A DNA stretch of 64,000 nucleotides from Hyphomonas sp. CY54-11-8. GTDB taxonomy: Bacteria; Pseudomonadota; Alphaproteobacteria; Caulobacterales; Hyphomonadaceae. The notes beneath the pieces are model-generated. The model worked only from the letters and a program-made list of their open reading frames with translations. It had not been told where the DNA came from and ran no database searches. A program made the position numbers and the translations under genes. Location: assembly GCF_000682735.1 (NCBI RefSeq), contig NZ_AWFD01000001.1, forward strand, positions 310,001 through 374,000, read 5' to 3'. Positions 17,253 through 26,588 of this stretch are shown piece by piece. Every line of letters starts with the position of its first letter. Position 1 is the first letter of the stretch.

Positions 17253-19247
17253 ATGGCTGACACTCAGACTTCATTCCAGCACAATCCCGACCGGCCGTGG
17301 ATCTTCCGCACCTATGCCGGCCATTCGACCGCCAAGAAGTCGAATGAGCTGTACCGGATGAATCTGGGCAAGGGTCAGACGGGCCTCTCCATCGCTTTCG
17401 ACCTGCCCACGCAGACGGCCTATGACGCCGACCACATCCTGGCGCGCGGCGAAGTCGGCAAGGTCGGCGTGCCGGTCAAACATCTCGGCGACATGCGCGA
17501 GCTGATGGCGGAACTGCCGCTGGAGCAGATGAACACGTCGATGACGATCAATGCACCGGCGTCCTGGATGCTGGCGCTCTATGTCGCTCTTGCCGATGAG
17601 CGCGGCGACGACCGCAAGAAGCTGCGCGGCACGACCCAGAACGACATCGTCAAGGAATACCTCTCGCGCGGCACTTATGTGTTCCCGCCCGAGCCGTCGA
17701 TGAAGCTGATCTCGGACATGGTCACCTGGTGCTACACCGAGGTGCCGAAGTGGAATCCGATGAATGTCTGCTCCTACCATTTGCAGGAAGCGGGCGCGAC
17801 GCCGGAACAGGAGCTCGCCTACGCGCTTGCCACGGCCATTGCCGTGCTCGATACGGTAAAAGCTGGTGGCAAAGTTCCAGAAGAAGACTTTGAAATTGTT
17901 TTCGGGCGGATCTCATTCTTCGTGAACGCAGGTGTGCGTTTCGTTACGGAACTTTGTAAAATGCGTGCCTTTGTGGAACTCTGGGAGGAGATCGGCCGGG
18001 AGCGTTATGGCGTGACCGATCCGAAAGCCCTGCTGTTCCGCTATGGCGTTCAGGTGAACTCCCTTGGTCTGACCGAGCCGCAGCCCGAGAACAATGTCTA
18101 TCGTATCCTTATCGAGGCGTTGGCCGTGACGCTGTCCAAGAAGGCCCGCTGCCGCGCGCTGCAGCTGCCCGCCTGGAACGAGGCGCTTGGCCTGCCACGC
18201 CCATGGGACCAGCAATGGTCTCTGCGCCTGCAGCAGATTCTCGCTTACGAAACAGACCTCCTGGAATATGAAGACCTGTTCGACGGCAGTCATGTGATCG
18301 AAGGCAAGACGGACGAACTGAAAGAGCTCGCCCGAACGACGCTCGCGGAAATCGATGCGCGCGGCGGCGCGACGAACTCCATCGACTTCATGAAGGAAAG
18401 TCTCGTCGGCGCACATATCGAGCGCGTGAAGGCAATTGAATCCGGCGCCCTGACCGTCGTTGGCGTCAACCGCTATACCGAAACGGAAGAAAGCCCGCTC
18501 GGCGGCGGCGACGGGGCGATCCAGACGGTCGATCCGGCCGAAGAGATGATGCAGGTCCGTGAACTGACGGCCTGGCGTGCGAACCGCGACAACGCCGCTG
18601 CTGAAGCCGCACTCGCCAGCCTCAAGGCTGCTGCGCAAGAGGGGACCAATATCATGGAGCCCTCCATCACCTGCGCCAAGGCCGGTGTCACCACTGGTGA
18701 GTGGGGTGAGGCGATGCGTGAAGTGTTCGGCGAATATCGCGGGCCCACCGGCGTGGCGGTCGTCATCAATTCCGACAGCAATGAAGACACCGAAGCCGTC
18801 CGCAAGGAAGTCGACCGGGTGTCCGATGCGCTCGGCCGCCGCCTGACCTATGTGCTCGGCAAGCCGGGCCTCGACGGCCACTCCAACGGCGCCGAACAGA
18901 TCGCGGCGCGTGGCCGCGAGGTCGGCATGGATGTCGTCTATGAAGGCATCCGCTTCGCGCCCAATGAAATTGCCGCGCAGGCCAAGGAAGCCAATGCCCA
19001 TGTGGTCGGCCTGTCCATCCTGTCGGGCAGCCATCTTGATCTCGTCCGCGAGACGCTGGCAGAACTTCGCAAGGTCGGTCTCGACAATGTGCCGGTTGTG
19101 GTCGGCGGCATCATCCCGCCGGAAGATGCCCAGGCTCTGCGCCAGATGGGGGTTGCCCGCATCTACACGCCGAAGGACTTCAAGATCACCGGCATCATGG
19201 GCGACGTCGTCGGCATCGTTGAAAAGGCCTGGCTTGTGAAAGGCTGA
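17253..19247 (+). CDS. ecm: ethylmalonyl-CoA mutase (B12-dependent)
   Basis: 664 aa. The N-terminal TIM-barrel mutase domain (RPWIFRTYAGHSTAKKSNELY, GLSIAFDLPTQTAYDAD) is followed by a C-terminal cobalamin domain with the DxHxxG motif in GLDGHSNGAEQ near residue 540 and SGSHL after it. Single-subunit length and the HSTAKKSNE region separate Ecm from methylmalonyl-CoA mutase. It converts ethylmalonyl-CoA to methylsuccinyl-CoA, acting after Ccr. ATG 17253 has GGGAGG 10 nt upstream; a TTG at 17235 is less likely. Confidence 0.93.
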   Translation: MADTQTSFQHNPDRPWIFRTYAGHSTAKKSNELYRMNLGKGQTGLSIAFDLPTQTAYDADHILARGEVGKVGVPVKHLGDMRELMAELPLEQMNTSMTINAPASWMLALYVALADERGDDRKKLRGTTQNDIVKEYLSRGTYVFPPEPSMKLISDMVTWCYTEVPKWNPMNVCSYHLQEAGATPEQELAYALATAIAVLDTVKAGGKVPEEDFEIVFGRISFFVNAGVRFVTELCKMRAFVELWEEIGRERYGVTDPKALLFRYGVQVNSLGLTEPQPENNVYRILIEALAVTLSKKARCRALQLPAWNEALGLPRPWDQQWSLRLQQILAYETDLLEYEDLFDGSHVIEGKTDELKELARTTLAEIDARGGATNSIDFMKESLVGAHIERVKAIESGALTVVGVNRYTETEESPLGGGDGAIQTVDPAEEMMQVRELTAWRANRDNAAAEAALASLKAAAQEGTNIMEPSITCAKAGVTTGEWGEAMREVFGEYRGPTGVAVVINSDSNEDTEAVRKEVDRVSDALGRRLTYVLGKPGLDGHSNGAEQIAARGREVGMDVVYEGIRFAPNEIAAQAKEANAHVVGLSILSGSHLDLVRETLAELRKVGLDNVPVVVGGIIPPEDAQALRQMGVARIYTPKDFKITGIMGDVVGIVEKAWLVKG

Positions 19248-19253
19248 GCGCTA

Positions 19254-19634
19254 TCAGGTTCTGGTTGCTTCCAGAAAAGCCAGAGATAGCCCGACAAAGC
19301 CAATCAGGAAAAAGAGAGGGAGCGCCTCAAGGAAGAACACCTTGTGGCGAGGCCAACCGGCGGTCTGTTTGAGGACCAATGTCAGCAGACGCCCAAGTGC
19401 CAGACACATGAATAGCCAGAGCGCCATGTCAAAAAAGACAAGGCTTAATGCATCGCCGGCTCCGTGGTCGCACGCTACGCAGCGCATGAATTTCCGAAGT
19501 TCTAGGTTGAGGAGCCACAAGATGGTTCCTGCTAAGCCCGTCAGCACAAGGTAGGAGCGCCAGCTCCAGGTAAAGCATGGCGCAATCACCCAGAGAGGGA
19601 GCAGCCTTCCCATTACCTGGATGAGATCTTCCAT
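19254..19634 (-). CDS. hypothetical membrane protein, lower GC
   Basis: About 126 aa from ATG 19634, which has GGAAG 5 nt upstream; in-frame ATGs at 19715 and 19769 would add a polar N-terminal stretch. There are four hydrophobic helices (LLPLWVIAPCFTW, YLVLTGLAGTILWLLNLEL, FFDMALWLFMCLALGRLLTLVL, ALPLFFLIGFVGLSLAFLEA). The base composition (about 50% GC) is lower than the neighbours, suggesting recent acquisition. Not recognised. It converges on ecm with 6 bp between stops. Confidence 0.55.
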   Translation of the reverse strand: MEDLIQVMGRLLPLWVIAPCFTWSWRSYLVLTGLAGTILWLLNLELRKFMRCVACDHGAGDALSLVFFDMALWLFMCLALGRLLTLVLKQTAGWPRHKVFFLEALPLFFLIGFVGLSLAFLEATRT

Positions 19635-19839
19635 GAAACTTCCGGCAGTTGAAGGGACGTTCGGGATGTTACTTAAGATGGAAATTTTAGGCGACAATTT
19701 GTTGAACTTCGACATTTTTCTCGACGGTCGTTCCCGGCTTTCTATCTGGTTAGAGGTGAGCCCTGTCATGTTCTTGCCGCTTGTGCTTGTCTTCAGGCAG
19801 GCATAAGCGGCGGAAAATTCTGACAGAGGCGCACTGACC

Positions 19840-21258
19840 ATGCCCCACTCCAACCCGTTCGAGCTCGGCTGGGAAGAATGGCTGGCACTGCCAGACCTCG
19901 GCTTGCCGGCGATCAAGGCGAAGATCGACACGGGCGCGAAGACGTCCGCGCTGCATGCCAGCGTTATCGAGCCGTTTGGTCCGGTGACCAATCCGCAAGT
20001 ACGGTTCCTGATCCAGCCCGACCCGAACGATCCAGCCCTGGAAGTGACCTGTTCCGCGCCCGTGGTTGACCGGCGCGAGGTAACGAGTTCCAACGGCGAG
20101 ACCGAGCTGCGTTATGTGATCGAAACGGAAGTCCAGATGGGCGCCCGGCGCTGGCCCATCCAGCTGACTCTGACCAACCGCGAGAACATGATGTACCGCA
20201 TGCTGTTCGGCCGCGGCGCCATGCAGCCGGACATGGTGGTCGACCCGAACGAATCCTTCCGCATGCCGGAACTCTCCTACAAGCTGTACAAGGGCCTGCC
20301 GAAGAGGAAGCCGGTGAAGCGCCCGCTTCGCATTGCGCTGCTGACGCGGGAGCCCAACAATTATTCCAGCCGCCGTCTTGTTGAGGCAGCGCGTGAACGT
20401 GGCCATGTGATCGAAATGATCGACACGGCCCGCTGCTACATGCAGATCGGCACGCTGGATCCGCAGGTGCATTACGACGGCAAGGCGCTGCCGCGATACG
20501 ACGCTGTGATCCCGCGCATCGGTGCCAAGATTACCGACTATGGCATGGCCGTGCTGCGCCAGTTCTCGAACACAGGTGCGGTTTGCCTCAACGGGGCAGG
20601 GTCGATCGGCCGGTCACGCGACAAGCTTCTGGCCCAGCAGCTGCTCGCCCGGGCGAAGATCGCCATGCCGGTGACAGCCTTTGCGCATAGCCCGAAGGAT
20701 ACGAAAGACCTGATCGGCCTCGTGGATGGGGCACCGGTCGTGTTGAAACTGCTGACCTCAACACAAGGACGCGGCGTGGTTCTGGCCGAAACGCGCAAGG
20801 CGGCCGAGAGCCTCGTGGATGCATTCCGCGGGCTTGATGCGGACTTCCTGGTTCAGGAATTCGTGGAAGAGGCCGCCGGGGCGGATGTGCGCGCCTTCGT
20901 GATCGGTAACAAGGTCGTCGGCGCCATGAAACGTCAGGCACAGAAGGGGGAGTTCCGCTCCAACCTGCACCGCGGTGGAACGGCATCCAGCATTCGTCTG
21001 ACGGCGGAGGAACGGGAAACCGCTCGCGCAGCAGCGAAAGTGCTGGGGCTGAGCGTGGCGGGCGTCGACCTGCTGCAGACCAAGGACGGGCCGAAAGTGC
21101 TGGAGGTCAATTCCTCTCCCGGCCTCGAAGGTATCGAGAATGCCACCGGCAAGGACATTGCCGACAAGATCATCGAACACCTGGAGCGTCAGGTGCGTCC
21201 TCTGTCCAGCGACCGGGAAAACGTCACGCGCAGCAACCGCCGGATCAACGTGAACTGA
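19840..21258 (+). CDS. RimB-RimK fusion: retropepsin-like domain plus ATP-grasp ligase
   Basis: 472 aa. Residues 1-145 form a RimB/'ATP-dependent zinc protease' type aspartic domain with the catalytic motif [16 protein letters not shown] and [20 protein letters not shown]. Residues about 160-455 are a RimK-like ATP-grasp ligase ([77 protein letters not shown]). In other bacteria RimB and RimK are separate and modify ribosomal protein S6 with glutamate. The fusion suggests coupled ligation and trimming. The 3' end overlaps the convergent MFS gene by 14 bp. Confidence 0.88.
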   Translation: MPHSNPFELGWEEWLALPDLGLPAIKAKIDTGAKTSALHASVIEPFGPVTNPQVRFLIQPDPNDPALEVTCSAPVVDRREVTSSNGETELRYVIETEVQMGARRWPIQLTLTNRENMMYRMLFGRGAMQPDMVVDPNESFRMPELSYKLYKGLPKRKPVKRPLRIALLTREPNNYSSRRLVEAARERGHVIEMIDTARCYMQIGTLDPQVHYDGKALPRYDAVIPRIGAKITDYGMAVLRQFSNTGAVCLNGAGSIGRSRDKLLAQQLLARAKIAMPVTAFAHSPKDTKDLIGLVDGAPVVLKLLTSTQGRGVVLAETRKAAESLVDAFRGLDADFLVQEFVEEAAGADVRAFVIGNKVVGAMKRQAQKGEFRSNLHRGGTASSIRLTAEERETARAAAKVLGLSVAGVDLLQTKDGPKVLEVNSSPGLEGIENATGKDIADKIIEHLERQVRPLSSDRENVTRSNRRINVN

Positions 21259-22504
21259 ACAGCTTGCCCTTCTCGGTGATCAGGATGATCGTGAGGGAAG
21301 AGAGGCCGAGGCAGACAAAGCCGAGCATCAACGGGATCGTGGAGCCATTGTACTGGCTGCCGATCAGCATGCCGATCAGGCTGGAGACGGTCGTCGTGGC
21401 AAATCCATATGCAGCGGACGCCGTCCCGGCGATGGAGCCCAGCGGTTCCATGGCGAGCGCCGAGAAGTTCGAGCCCAGCAGGCCGAAGCAGGCGAATGTC
21501 AGGATGAACAGCGGATAGAACCAGAGAAGGTTCTCGCCCATGAAAAAGGTGATCGCTGCAGACAGGGCCGACAGCCCGGTGAACAGGAACAGGGCTGAAT
21601 GGCTAATCCGGCGCATGCCGATCTTCTCGACCAGTCTCGAGTTGGCGAAGTTGGCCACGGCCAGCATGGCGGCGATTCCAGAGAACCAGACAACGAAGTC
21701 CTGACCGCGGCCAAAGACTTCCCGGAAGACCTGTTCAGACGTTGCGATGAAAGAGAAGAGCGCGCCGAACACGATACCGGACGCGCACATGTATCCGAAT
21801 GTGACCGGCGTGCGGATCACTTGTGCATAGGCACCGAGTGCATTGCCAAGGTTCAGCGGCCGGCGGTTTTCAGTCGGCAGCGTTTCCGGCAGGCGGGCCC
21901 ATGTCCAGCCAAGCATGCCAAGTCCGAACACGACCAACGCGCCGAAGATCCACTCCCAAGGCGCTACCAGGAGAATGGCTTGTCCGACGGCCGGGGCGAT
22001 GATCGGGATGATCATGAAAATGGTCATCACCAGCGACATGAAACGGGCCATCTGCCGTCCGGCGAAAAGGTCACGGACGATAGAGACAGCCACCAGCCGG
22101 GCACCGGACGAGAACACGCCCTGCACAAAGCGTGCGGCCAACAGGGCATGGAACTCCCGCAGTGTGATGCACAGCGATGCCATGACGATGTAGCCGATGA
22201 GGCTGACAAAGAGCGGGCCGCGGCGCCCGAACCGGTCGGTGATCGGCCCCCAAAGGATTTGGGGCGCTCCAAAACCGAGGATGTAGGAGAAGATGATGAG
22301 TTGCTGGCGGTTGTCGCTCTCGACGCCTTCAGCCGTCAGGCCGACGGCATGCGCGATCTCGTTCAGGGCCGGCAGCATGATGTCGATGGCCAGCGCGTTC
22401 AGCGCCATCAGTCCGGCGACCATGACAACCATTTCCATCTGCCCCGGAACTTTCCGGTCGGGCAGTGTTTCGGGCGTCGGTGCCATTGTTTCAGTATCGG
22501 GCAC
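21245..22504 (-). CDS. Bcr/CflA family drug:H+ antiporter (MFS)
   Basis: 419 aa, 12 hydrophobic helices. The N-terminal helix ends in [14 protein letters not shown] (family motif D-x-x-L-P-A-L). The motif-A loop between helices 2 and 3 is [17 protein letters not shown], and helix 4 has [22 protein letters not shown]. The Bcr/CflA group exports bicyclomycin, chloramphenicol and sulphonamides. Start GTG 22504 has AAAGG about 8 nt upstream; ATG 22486 is the alternative. Confidence 0.88.
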   Translation of the reverse strand: MPDTETMAPTPETLPDRKVPGQMEMVVMVAGLMALNALAIDIMLPALNEIAHAVGLTAEGVESDNRQQLIIFSYILGFGAPQILWGPITDRFGRRGPLFVSLIGYIVMASLCITLREFHALLAARFVQGVFSSGARLVAVSIVRDLFAGRQMARFMSLVMTIFMIIPIIAPAVGQAILLVAPWEWIFGALVVFGLGMLGWTWARLPETLPTENRRPLNLGNALGAYAQVIRTPVTFGYMCASGIVFGALFSFIATSEQVFREVFGRGQDFVVWFSGIAAMLAVANFANSRLVEKIGMRRISHSALFLFTGLSALSAAITFFMGENLLWFYPLFILTFACFGLLGSNFSALAMEPLGSIAGTASAAYGFATTTVSSLIGMLIGSQYNGSTIPLMLGFVCLGLSSLTIILITEKGKLFSSR

Positions 22505-22668
22505 CGCGTGCGCCTTTCGAGCCAGTGAGTTTCTGGGAAAGGCTATCTGGACCCGTCAGGCCATCATTACCAGAGCTGCCGGCGGAAAACTGTCAGACGG
22601 GCCTGCGCCTGCTCCGAATGGCGGGGCGGGTTACCCGAATTCTGACGGTGTGAAATCCAGAGACCAGA

Positions 22669-23250
22669 TCAGGGTTGCGGGCGCACGATGCTGCCGGAAA
22701 GGTTCATGATAACCTGGTCTGCATCGAAATAGGCCGCGTCATCAGGCTTTGGCCCTTTGCCCATCAGGATCTCCGCCGAAGCAATGTAGCGCGTCGACTC
22801 CCTGTATTCAGCCGAGCCCCAATAAGGGTCGTAATAGCCCCAGCGCGGCCAGAACGGATCCGGATAATAGGGCCGGGCGCGGTAGTAGGCCGCGCTCGGC
22901 CCGTAATAATAATAGTCGAGATAAAAGTGATCATAGAACGGCGAGTAGGGTCCGCCGCCTGTCGGCACCAGCCGGCTTTTCGCGTCCGTATCCCGGTGCA
23001 CGACCCGGAAATGATCATACCCGTTCAGTTTGGTCAGCTCTGCTGCGCGGTAGAGCAGGTAGGTTTCCACCGTCTTGCGGTCTGTCAGGCTGTTGCCGGC
23101 AAACTGGACGCGGAACCGGTTGTTCTCGATCTGCTGTTCGGAATAGCCGCGGCTGGAGGAGTCGATGGCCGCCTGGTAGGGCGTCGCGGTCGCGCAGGCA
23201 CCAAGCAGGGCAAGTGCTGCAATCGCAGCAGGAAGAACAAGTTTCCGCAT
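22669..23250 (-). CDS. lipoprotein, CC0125/CC1285-like
   Basis: 193 aa. A signal peptide with lipobox LALLGAC predicts lipidation, then the conserved block YSEQQIENNRFRVQFAGNSL, TVETYLLYRAAELTKLNGYD and FRVVHRDTDAKSR. A Tyr/Pro-rich middle (DYYYYGPSAAYYRARPYYPD) and a C-terminal EILMGKGPKPDDAAYFDA follow. This is the pattern of a lipoprotein family known in Caulobacterales. Function unknown. ATG 23250 has GGAGG 9 nt upstream; ATG 23271 lacks one. Confidence 0.8.
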   Translation of the reverse strand: MRKLVLPAAIAALALLGACATATPYQAAIDSSSRGYSEQQIENNRFRVQFAGNSLTDRKTVETYLLYRAAELTKLNGYDHFRVVHRDTDAKSRLVPTGGGPYSPFYDHFYLDYYYYGPSAAYYRARPYYPDPFWPRWGYYDPYWGSAEYRESTRYIASAEILMGKGPKPDDAAYFDADQVIMNLSGSIVRPQP

Positions 23251-23429
23251 CTGGGAGTACCTCCGGCGCACAGTCGTTTGAGTGTATTATATGGATCGTT
23301 GTAGCTGAACGCCAGTTGAACCATGTCGCAGCCGGCCGCTGACGGCATGAAGATATTGTTATGTTTGACCTCTTGTCTGGTCTGCCGGGCCTGCTCGTAT
23401 ACGCTTCGCGAATTACGCGGAGGCGCTGT

Positions 23430-24971
23430 ATGCGGTTGAGTGATGCAGTCACAAAATGGATCACCGGGACATGTCTTCTCGGCCTGGCTGCTTGTGGAGG
23501 CGGTGGCAGCAGCAATGGTACCGCGCCTCCGGTCAACCAGCCGCCGGTCTTTTCGAGCGCGACAAGCGTCAGTGTCGCCGAAAACACGAGCGGGACATTT
23601 TACACCGTCAGTGCGTCTGATCCGGATGGTGGCGCGGTGACGCTGAGCGTCGTGTCTGGCGGGGATGAGGGGGCATTCACCATCGACTTGGAGGCGCGGA
23701 CGATCGCTTTCGCCTCTCCCCCCGATTTCGAAGCGCCACTCGATGCGAATCTGGACAACACTTATGGACTGACCCTGGAAGCACGCGACGCGGGCGGGTT
23801 GACCGCACGGCTCAGTCTAACCGTGACGGTGACGGATCTGACGGAAGGACTTGCCCTGCAGCGCACCGGATCCGGTTTTTCTGCCCCGCTGTTCGTTATC
23901 CAGTTGCCCGGCACCGAGCAGCTTGTCGTGCTGGAAAAGGGCGGACTGGCGCGCCTGCTCAATCGGCAGAACGGCACAATTAGGAGCGTACCATTTCTGG
24001 ATGTGTCCGGATCGATATCCACCGATGGAGAGCGGGGCCTTCTGGGACTGACATTCTCGCCGGATTTCGCGACTGACCGGACTTTCTACGTGAATGTCAC
24101 CAACCCGGCGGGAGATACGGAAATCCGCCGTTACCAGACTTATACAACCTCACCAGGGCAGGCGGATCCAACGACAGAAGAATTGGTCCTGACAATTCCG
24201 CAGGAAGGGAACAACCACAATGGTGGTTGGCTGGATTTCGGCCCGGACGGCCTGCTCTATGTTGCCATGGGCGATGGTGGAGGAGCAGGCGATCCGCTTG
24301 AGCGGGCGCAGGACCCTGACTTCCTGCTCGGAAAGCTGCTGCGGATTGATGTGACCTCGGATGATTTTCCAGCCGATCCCGACCGCAATTACGCAATACC
24401 TGCCGGGAATGCGTATCCGGGCGGAGCGGGCGGGCGGCCTGAAATCTACGCGCTTGGCCTGCGCAATCCCTTCCGATGCAGTTTCGATGCGGCGTCCGGA
24501 GACCTGTTCATCGCCGATGTCGGCCAGGGCGTCGTCGAGGAGATCGACCGGATCGGCACGAACGAAGCCGGCGTCAATTTCGGCTGGGACAATCTCGAAG
24601 GAACGGAGATCTACGAAGGCCCGGACGATCCGTCCTTCCGAGACCCTGTCGCTCAATACTTCCATGGATCTGCTGCGAACCAGGGCAATTCGATCACGGG
24701 TGGATATGTCTATCGCGGAAGCATCGCGGCCATTCGGGATCACTATGTCTTCGCAGATTTCGTCAACAGCAATGTCTGGTCGATCCCGGAAGCAGATCTT
24801 GTGAATGGCTCAACAGTCGCCGTGACAGCCGGGATGCGCCTCAATGACCAGCTGGTTCCGGATCAGGGAAGCCTCTCAAATGTGTCGAGTTTCGGAGAGG
24901 ATGCGGACGGTAATCTTTATATTGTCTCGTACGGGAGTGGAGACATCTTCCGATTTGTCAGTATGCCCTGA
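23430..24971 (+). CDS. PQQ-dependent sugar dehydrogenase-like lipoprotein with cadherin-type domain
   Basis: 513 aa. Lipobox LLGLAAC is followed by a Gly/Ser linker. A cadherin-like beta-sandwich is at about residues 38-135 (SVSVAENTSGTFYTVSASDP, then FEAPLDANLDNTYGLTLEA). A six-bladed GSDH/sorbosone dehydrogenase propeller is at residues 145-510 (EERG-type GERGLLGLTFSPDF, NNHNGGWLDFGPDGLLYVA, LRNPFRCSFDAASGDLFIAD, GVNFGWDNLEG). It probably oxidises aldoses at the cell surface with PQQ. ATG 23430 has GGAGG 8 nt upstream. Confidence 0.85.
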   Translation: MRLSDAVTKWITGTCLLGLAACGGGGSSNGTAPPVNQPPVFSSATSVSVAENTSGTFYTVSASDPDGGAVTLSVVSGGDEGAFTIDLEARTIAFASPPDFEAPLDANLDNTYGLTLEARDAGGLTARLSLTVTVTDLTEGLALQRTGSGFSAPLFVIQLPGTEQLVVLEKGGLARLLNRQNGTIRSVPFLDVSGSISTDGERGLLGLTFSPDFATDRTFYVNVTNPAGDTEIRRYQTYTTSPGQADPTTEELVLTIPQEGNNHNGGWLDFGPDGLLYVAMGDGGGAGDPLERAQDPDFLLGKLLRIDVTSDDFPADPDRNYAIPAGNAYPGGAGGRPEIYALGLRNPFRCSFDAASGDLFIADVGQGVVEEIDRIGTNEAGVNFGWDNLEGTEIYEGPDDPSFRDPVAQYFHGSAANQGNSITGGYVYRGSIAAIRDHYVFADFVNSNVWSIPEADLVNGSTVAVTAGMRLNDQLVPDQGSLSNVSSFGEDADGNLYIVSYGSGDIFRFVSMP

Positions 24972-25002
24972 TAATCGATGACGATGAAATCAGCACATAA
25001 TA

Positions 25003-25030
25003 AAAGGGCGGCCCCGCGAGGCCGCCCTTT
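25003..25030. terminator. bidirectional intrinsic terminator
   Basis: 11-bp stem AAAGGGCGGCC / GGCCGCCCTTT with a 6-nt loop, between the convergent sugar dehydrogenase and aldehyde dehydrogenase genes. It has A and T runs on both sides. Confidence 0.85.
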
Positions 25031-25051
25031 CGAATTCAGGAGCTGGCTGGA

Positions 25052-26482
25052 TCAGGCGGCCTTGTAGCCGATCACTGCCTTGACCTCGAGGAATTCCTCA
25101 AAGCCTTCCTCGCCCCACTCGCGGCCATTGCCGGACTGGCCGTAGCCACCGAACGGCGCCGTGAAATCAGGGCGTGCGCCATTGACCTGGATCTGGCCAG
25201 CGCGGATGCGATTGGCGACCTTGTTGGCTTCATCTTCAGGGCCCTGCACATAACCAGCCAGGCCATAGACCGTGTCGTTCGCCATTTCGATGGCGTCTTC
25301 AACGTCCTCGTAGGGCAGGATGCAGAGCACCGGTCCGAAGATTTCCTCGCGAGCGATCGTCATGTCGTTAGTGACGTTGGCGAAGACGGTCGGGCGGGCG
25401 AAGTAGCCCTTGTTGAAGCCTTCCGGACGTCCCGGGCCACCGGCGACCAGCGTTGCGCCTTCTTCGATGCCCTTCTGAATGAGGTCCTGTACCTTCTGGT
25501 ACTGGTTGCCATTCGAGATCGGGCCGATGGCACCAGGAGTTGCTTCCGCCGGCATCATAACCTTCACGGACTCAGCGGTCGCTTTGGCGATTGCGATCGC
25601 TTCGTCCTGCTGGTCCTTCTGGACGAACATCCGGGACGGGGCGTTACAGGACTGACCGGAATTGGTCATCATCTGGATGACACCGCCGGAGACAGCCTTC
25701 TGCAGGTCTGCGCTCGGCAGGACGATGTTCGGGCTCTTGCCGCCCAGTTCCTGCGCAACGCGCTTCACGGTCGGTGCTGCGGCCTGTGCCACGAGCACGC
25801 CCGCGCGGGTGGAGCCGGTGAAGGACATCATGTCGACATCCGGATGCGCGGACAGCGTTGCGCCGACGCCCGGGCCGTCACCGTTCACGAGATTGAACAC
25901 GCCTTTCGGCACGCCGGCCTCATGGATGATTTCAGTCAGGATCATGGCGTCGATCGGGGCGATTTCAGACGGCTTCAGCACCATGGTGCAGCCTGCGGCG
26001 ATGGCCGGGGCCACTTTGCAGGCGATCTGATTGATCGGCCAGTTCCACGGCGTGATGAAGCCGCAAACACCGATGGGTTCTTTGCGCAAAAGGGTCGTGC
26101 CCTTCACTTCTTCCCATTTGTAGTTCCGCAGGATCGCGGCGGTCGTTGCGAAGTGACCCATGCCGGACGGCACCTGGGCTGCATTGGCCAGCCACATCGG
26201 CGCGCCCATTTCGGTGGAAACGGCTTCAGCCAATTCCGGCAGACGGGCCTGAATGCCTGCTGCGATCTTGTCGAGCAGCTCGGCGCGGTATTCCACGGTC
26301 GTCTGCGAGAAGGCCGGGAAGGCTGCCTTGGCGGCGGCCACGGCCTTGTCGACGTCTGCCTTCGAGCCGAGCGAAATGACGGCAAAGTTTTCCTCGGTTG
26401 CCGGGTTCTCGACTTCGAGCGTCTTCGGTGTCACGGGATCGACCCATTCACCATTGATGTAGAATTTCAGATACTCTTTCAT
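25052..26482 (-). CDS. aldehyde dehydrogenase family protein
   Basis: 476 aa. NAD(P) binding FITPWNWPINQIACKVAPA, the general base Glu in AQELGGKSPNIV, catalytic Cys in NSGQSCNAPSRM and the C-terminal PFGGYGQSGNGREWGEEG are all intact. It is nearest to broad-specificity aldehyde or acyl-semialdehyde dehydrogenases. Start ATG 26482 (MKEYLKFYINGEW) has GGGAGG 10 nt upstream; the ATG at 26503 is less likely. It is monocistronic and ends at a shared terminator. Confidence 0.92.
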   Translation of the reverse strand: MKEYLKFYINGEWVDPVTPKTLEVENPATEENFAVISLGSKADVDKAVAAAKAAFPAFSQTTVEYRAELLDKIAAGIQARLPELAEAVSTEMGAPMWLANAAQVPSGMGHFATTAAILRNYKWEEVKGTTLLRKEPIGVCGFITPWNWPINQIACKVAPAIAAGCTMVLKPSEIAPIDAMILTEIIHEAGVPKGVFNLVNGDGPGVGATLSAHPDVDMMSFTGSTRAGVLVAQAAAPTVKRVAQELGGKSPNIVLPSADLQKAVSGGVIQMMTNSGQSCNAPSRMFVQKDQQDEAIAIAKATAESVKVMMPAEATPGAIGPISNGNQYQKVQDLIQKGIEEGATLVAGGPGRPEGFNKGYFARPTVFANVTNDMTIAREEIFGPVLCILPYEDVEDAIEMANDTVYGLAGYVQGPEDEANKVANRIRAGQIQVNGARPDFTAPFGGYGQSGNGREWGEEGFEEFLEVKAVIGYKAA

Positions 26483-26588
26483 GCCGCTCGGGCCTCCCTC
26501 CAAAGGTGTCAGACTATAATAAGTATAGGGGCAGGACCCGCGACCCGCGAGTCCTTACCCGACGATATGTCCGCTTTGTCATCGGCGA

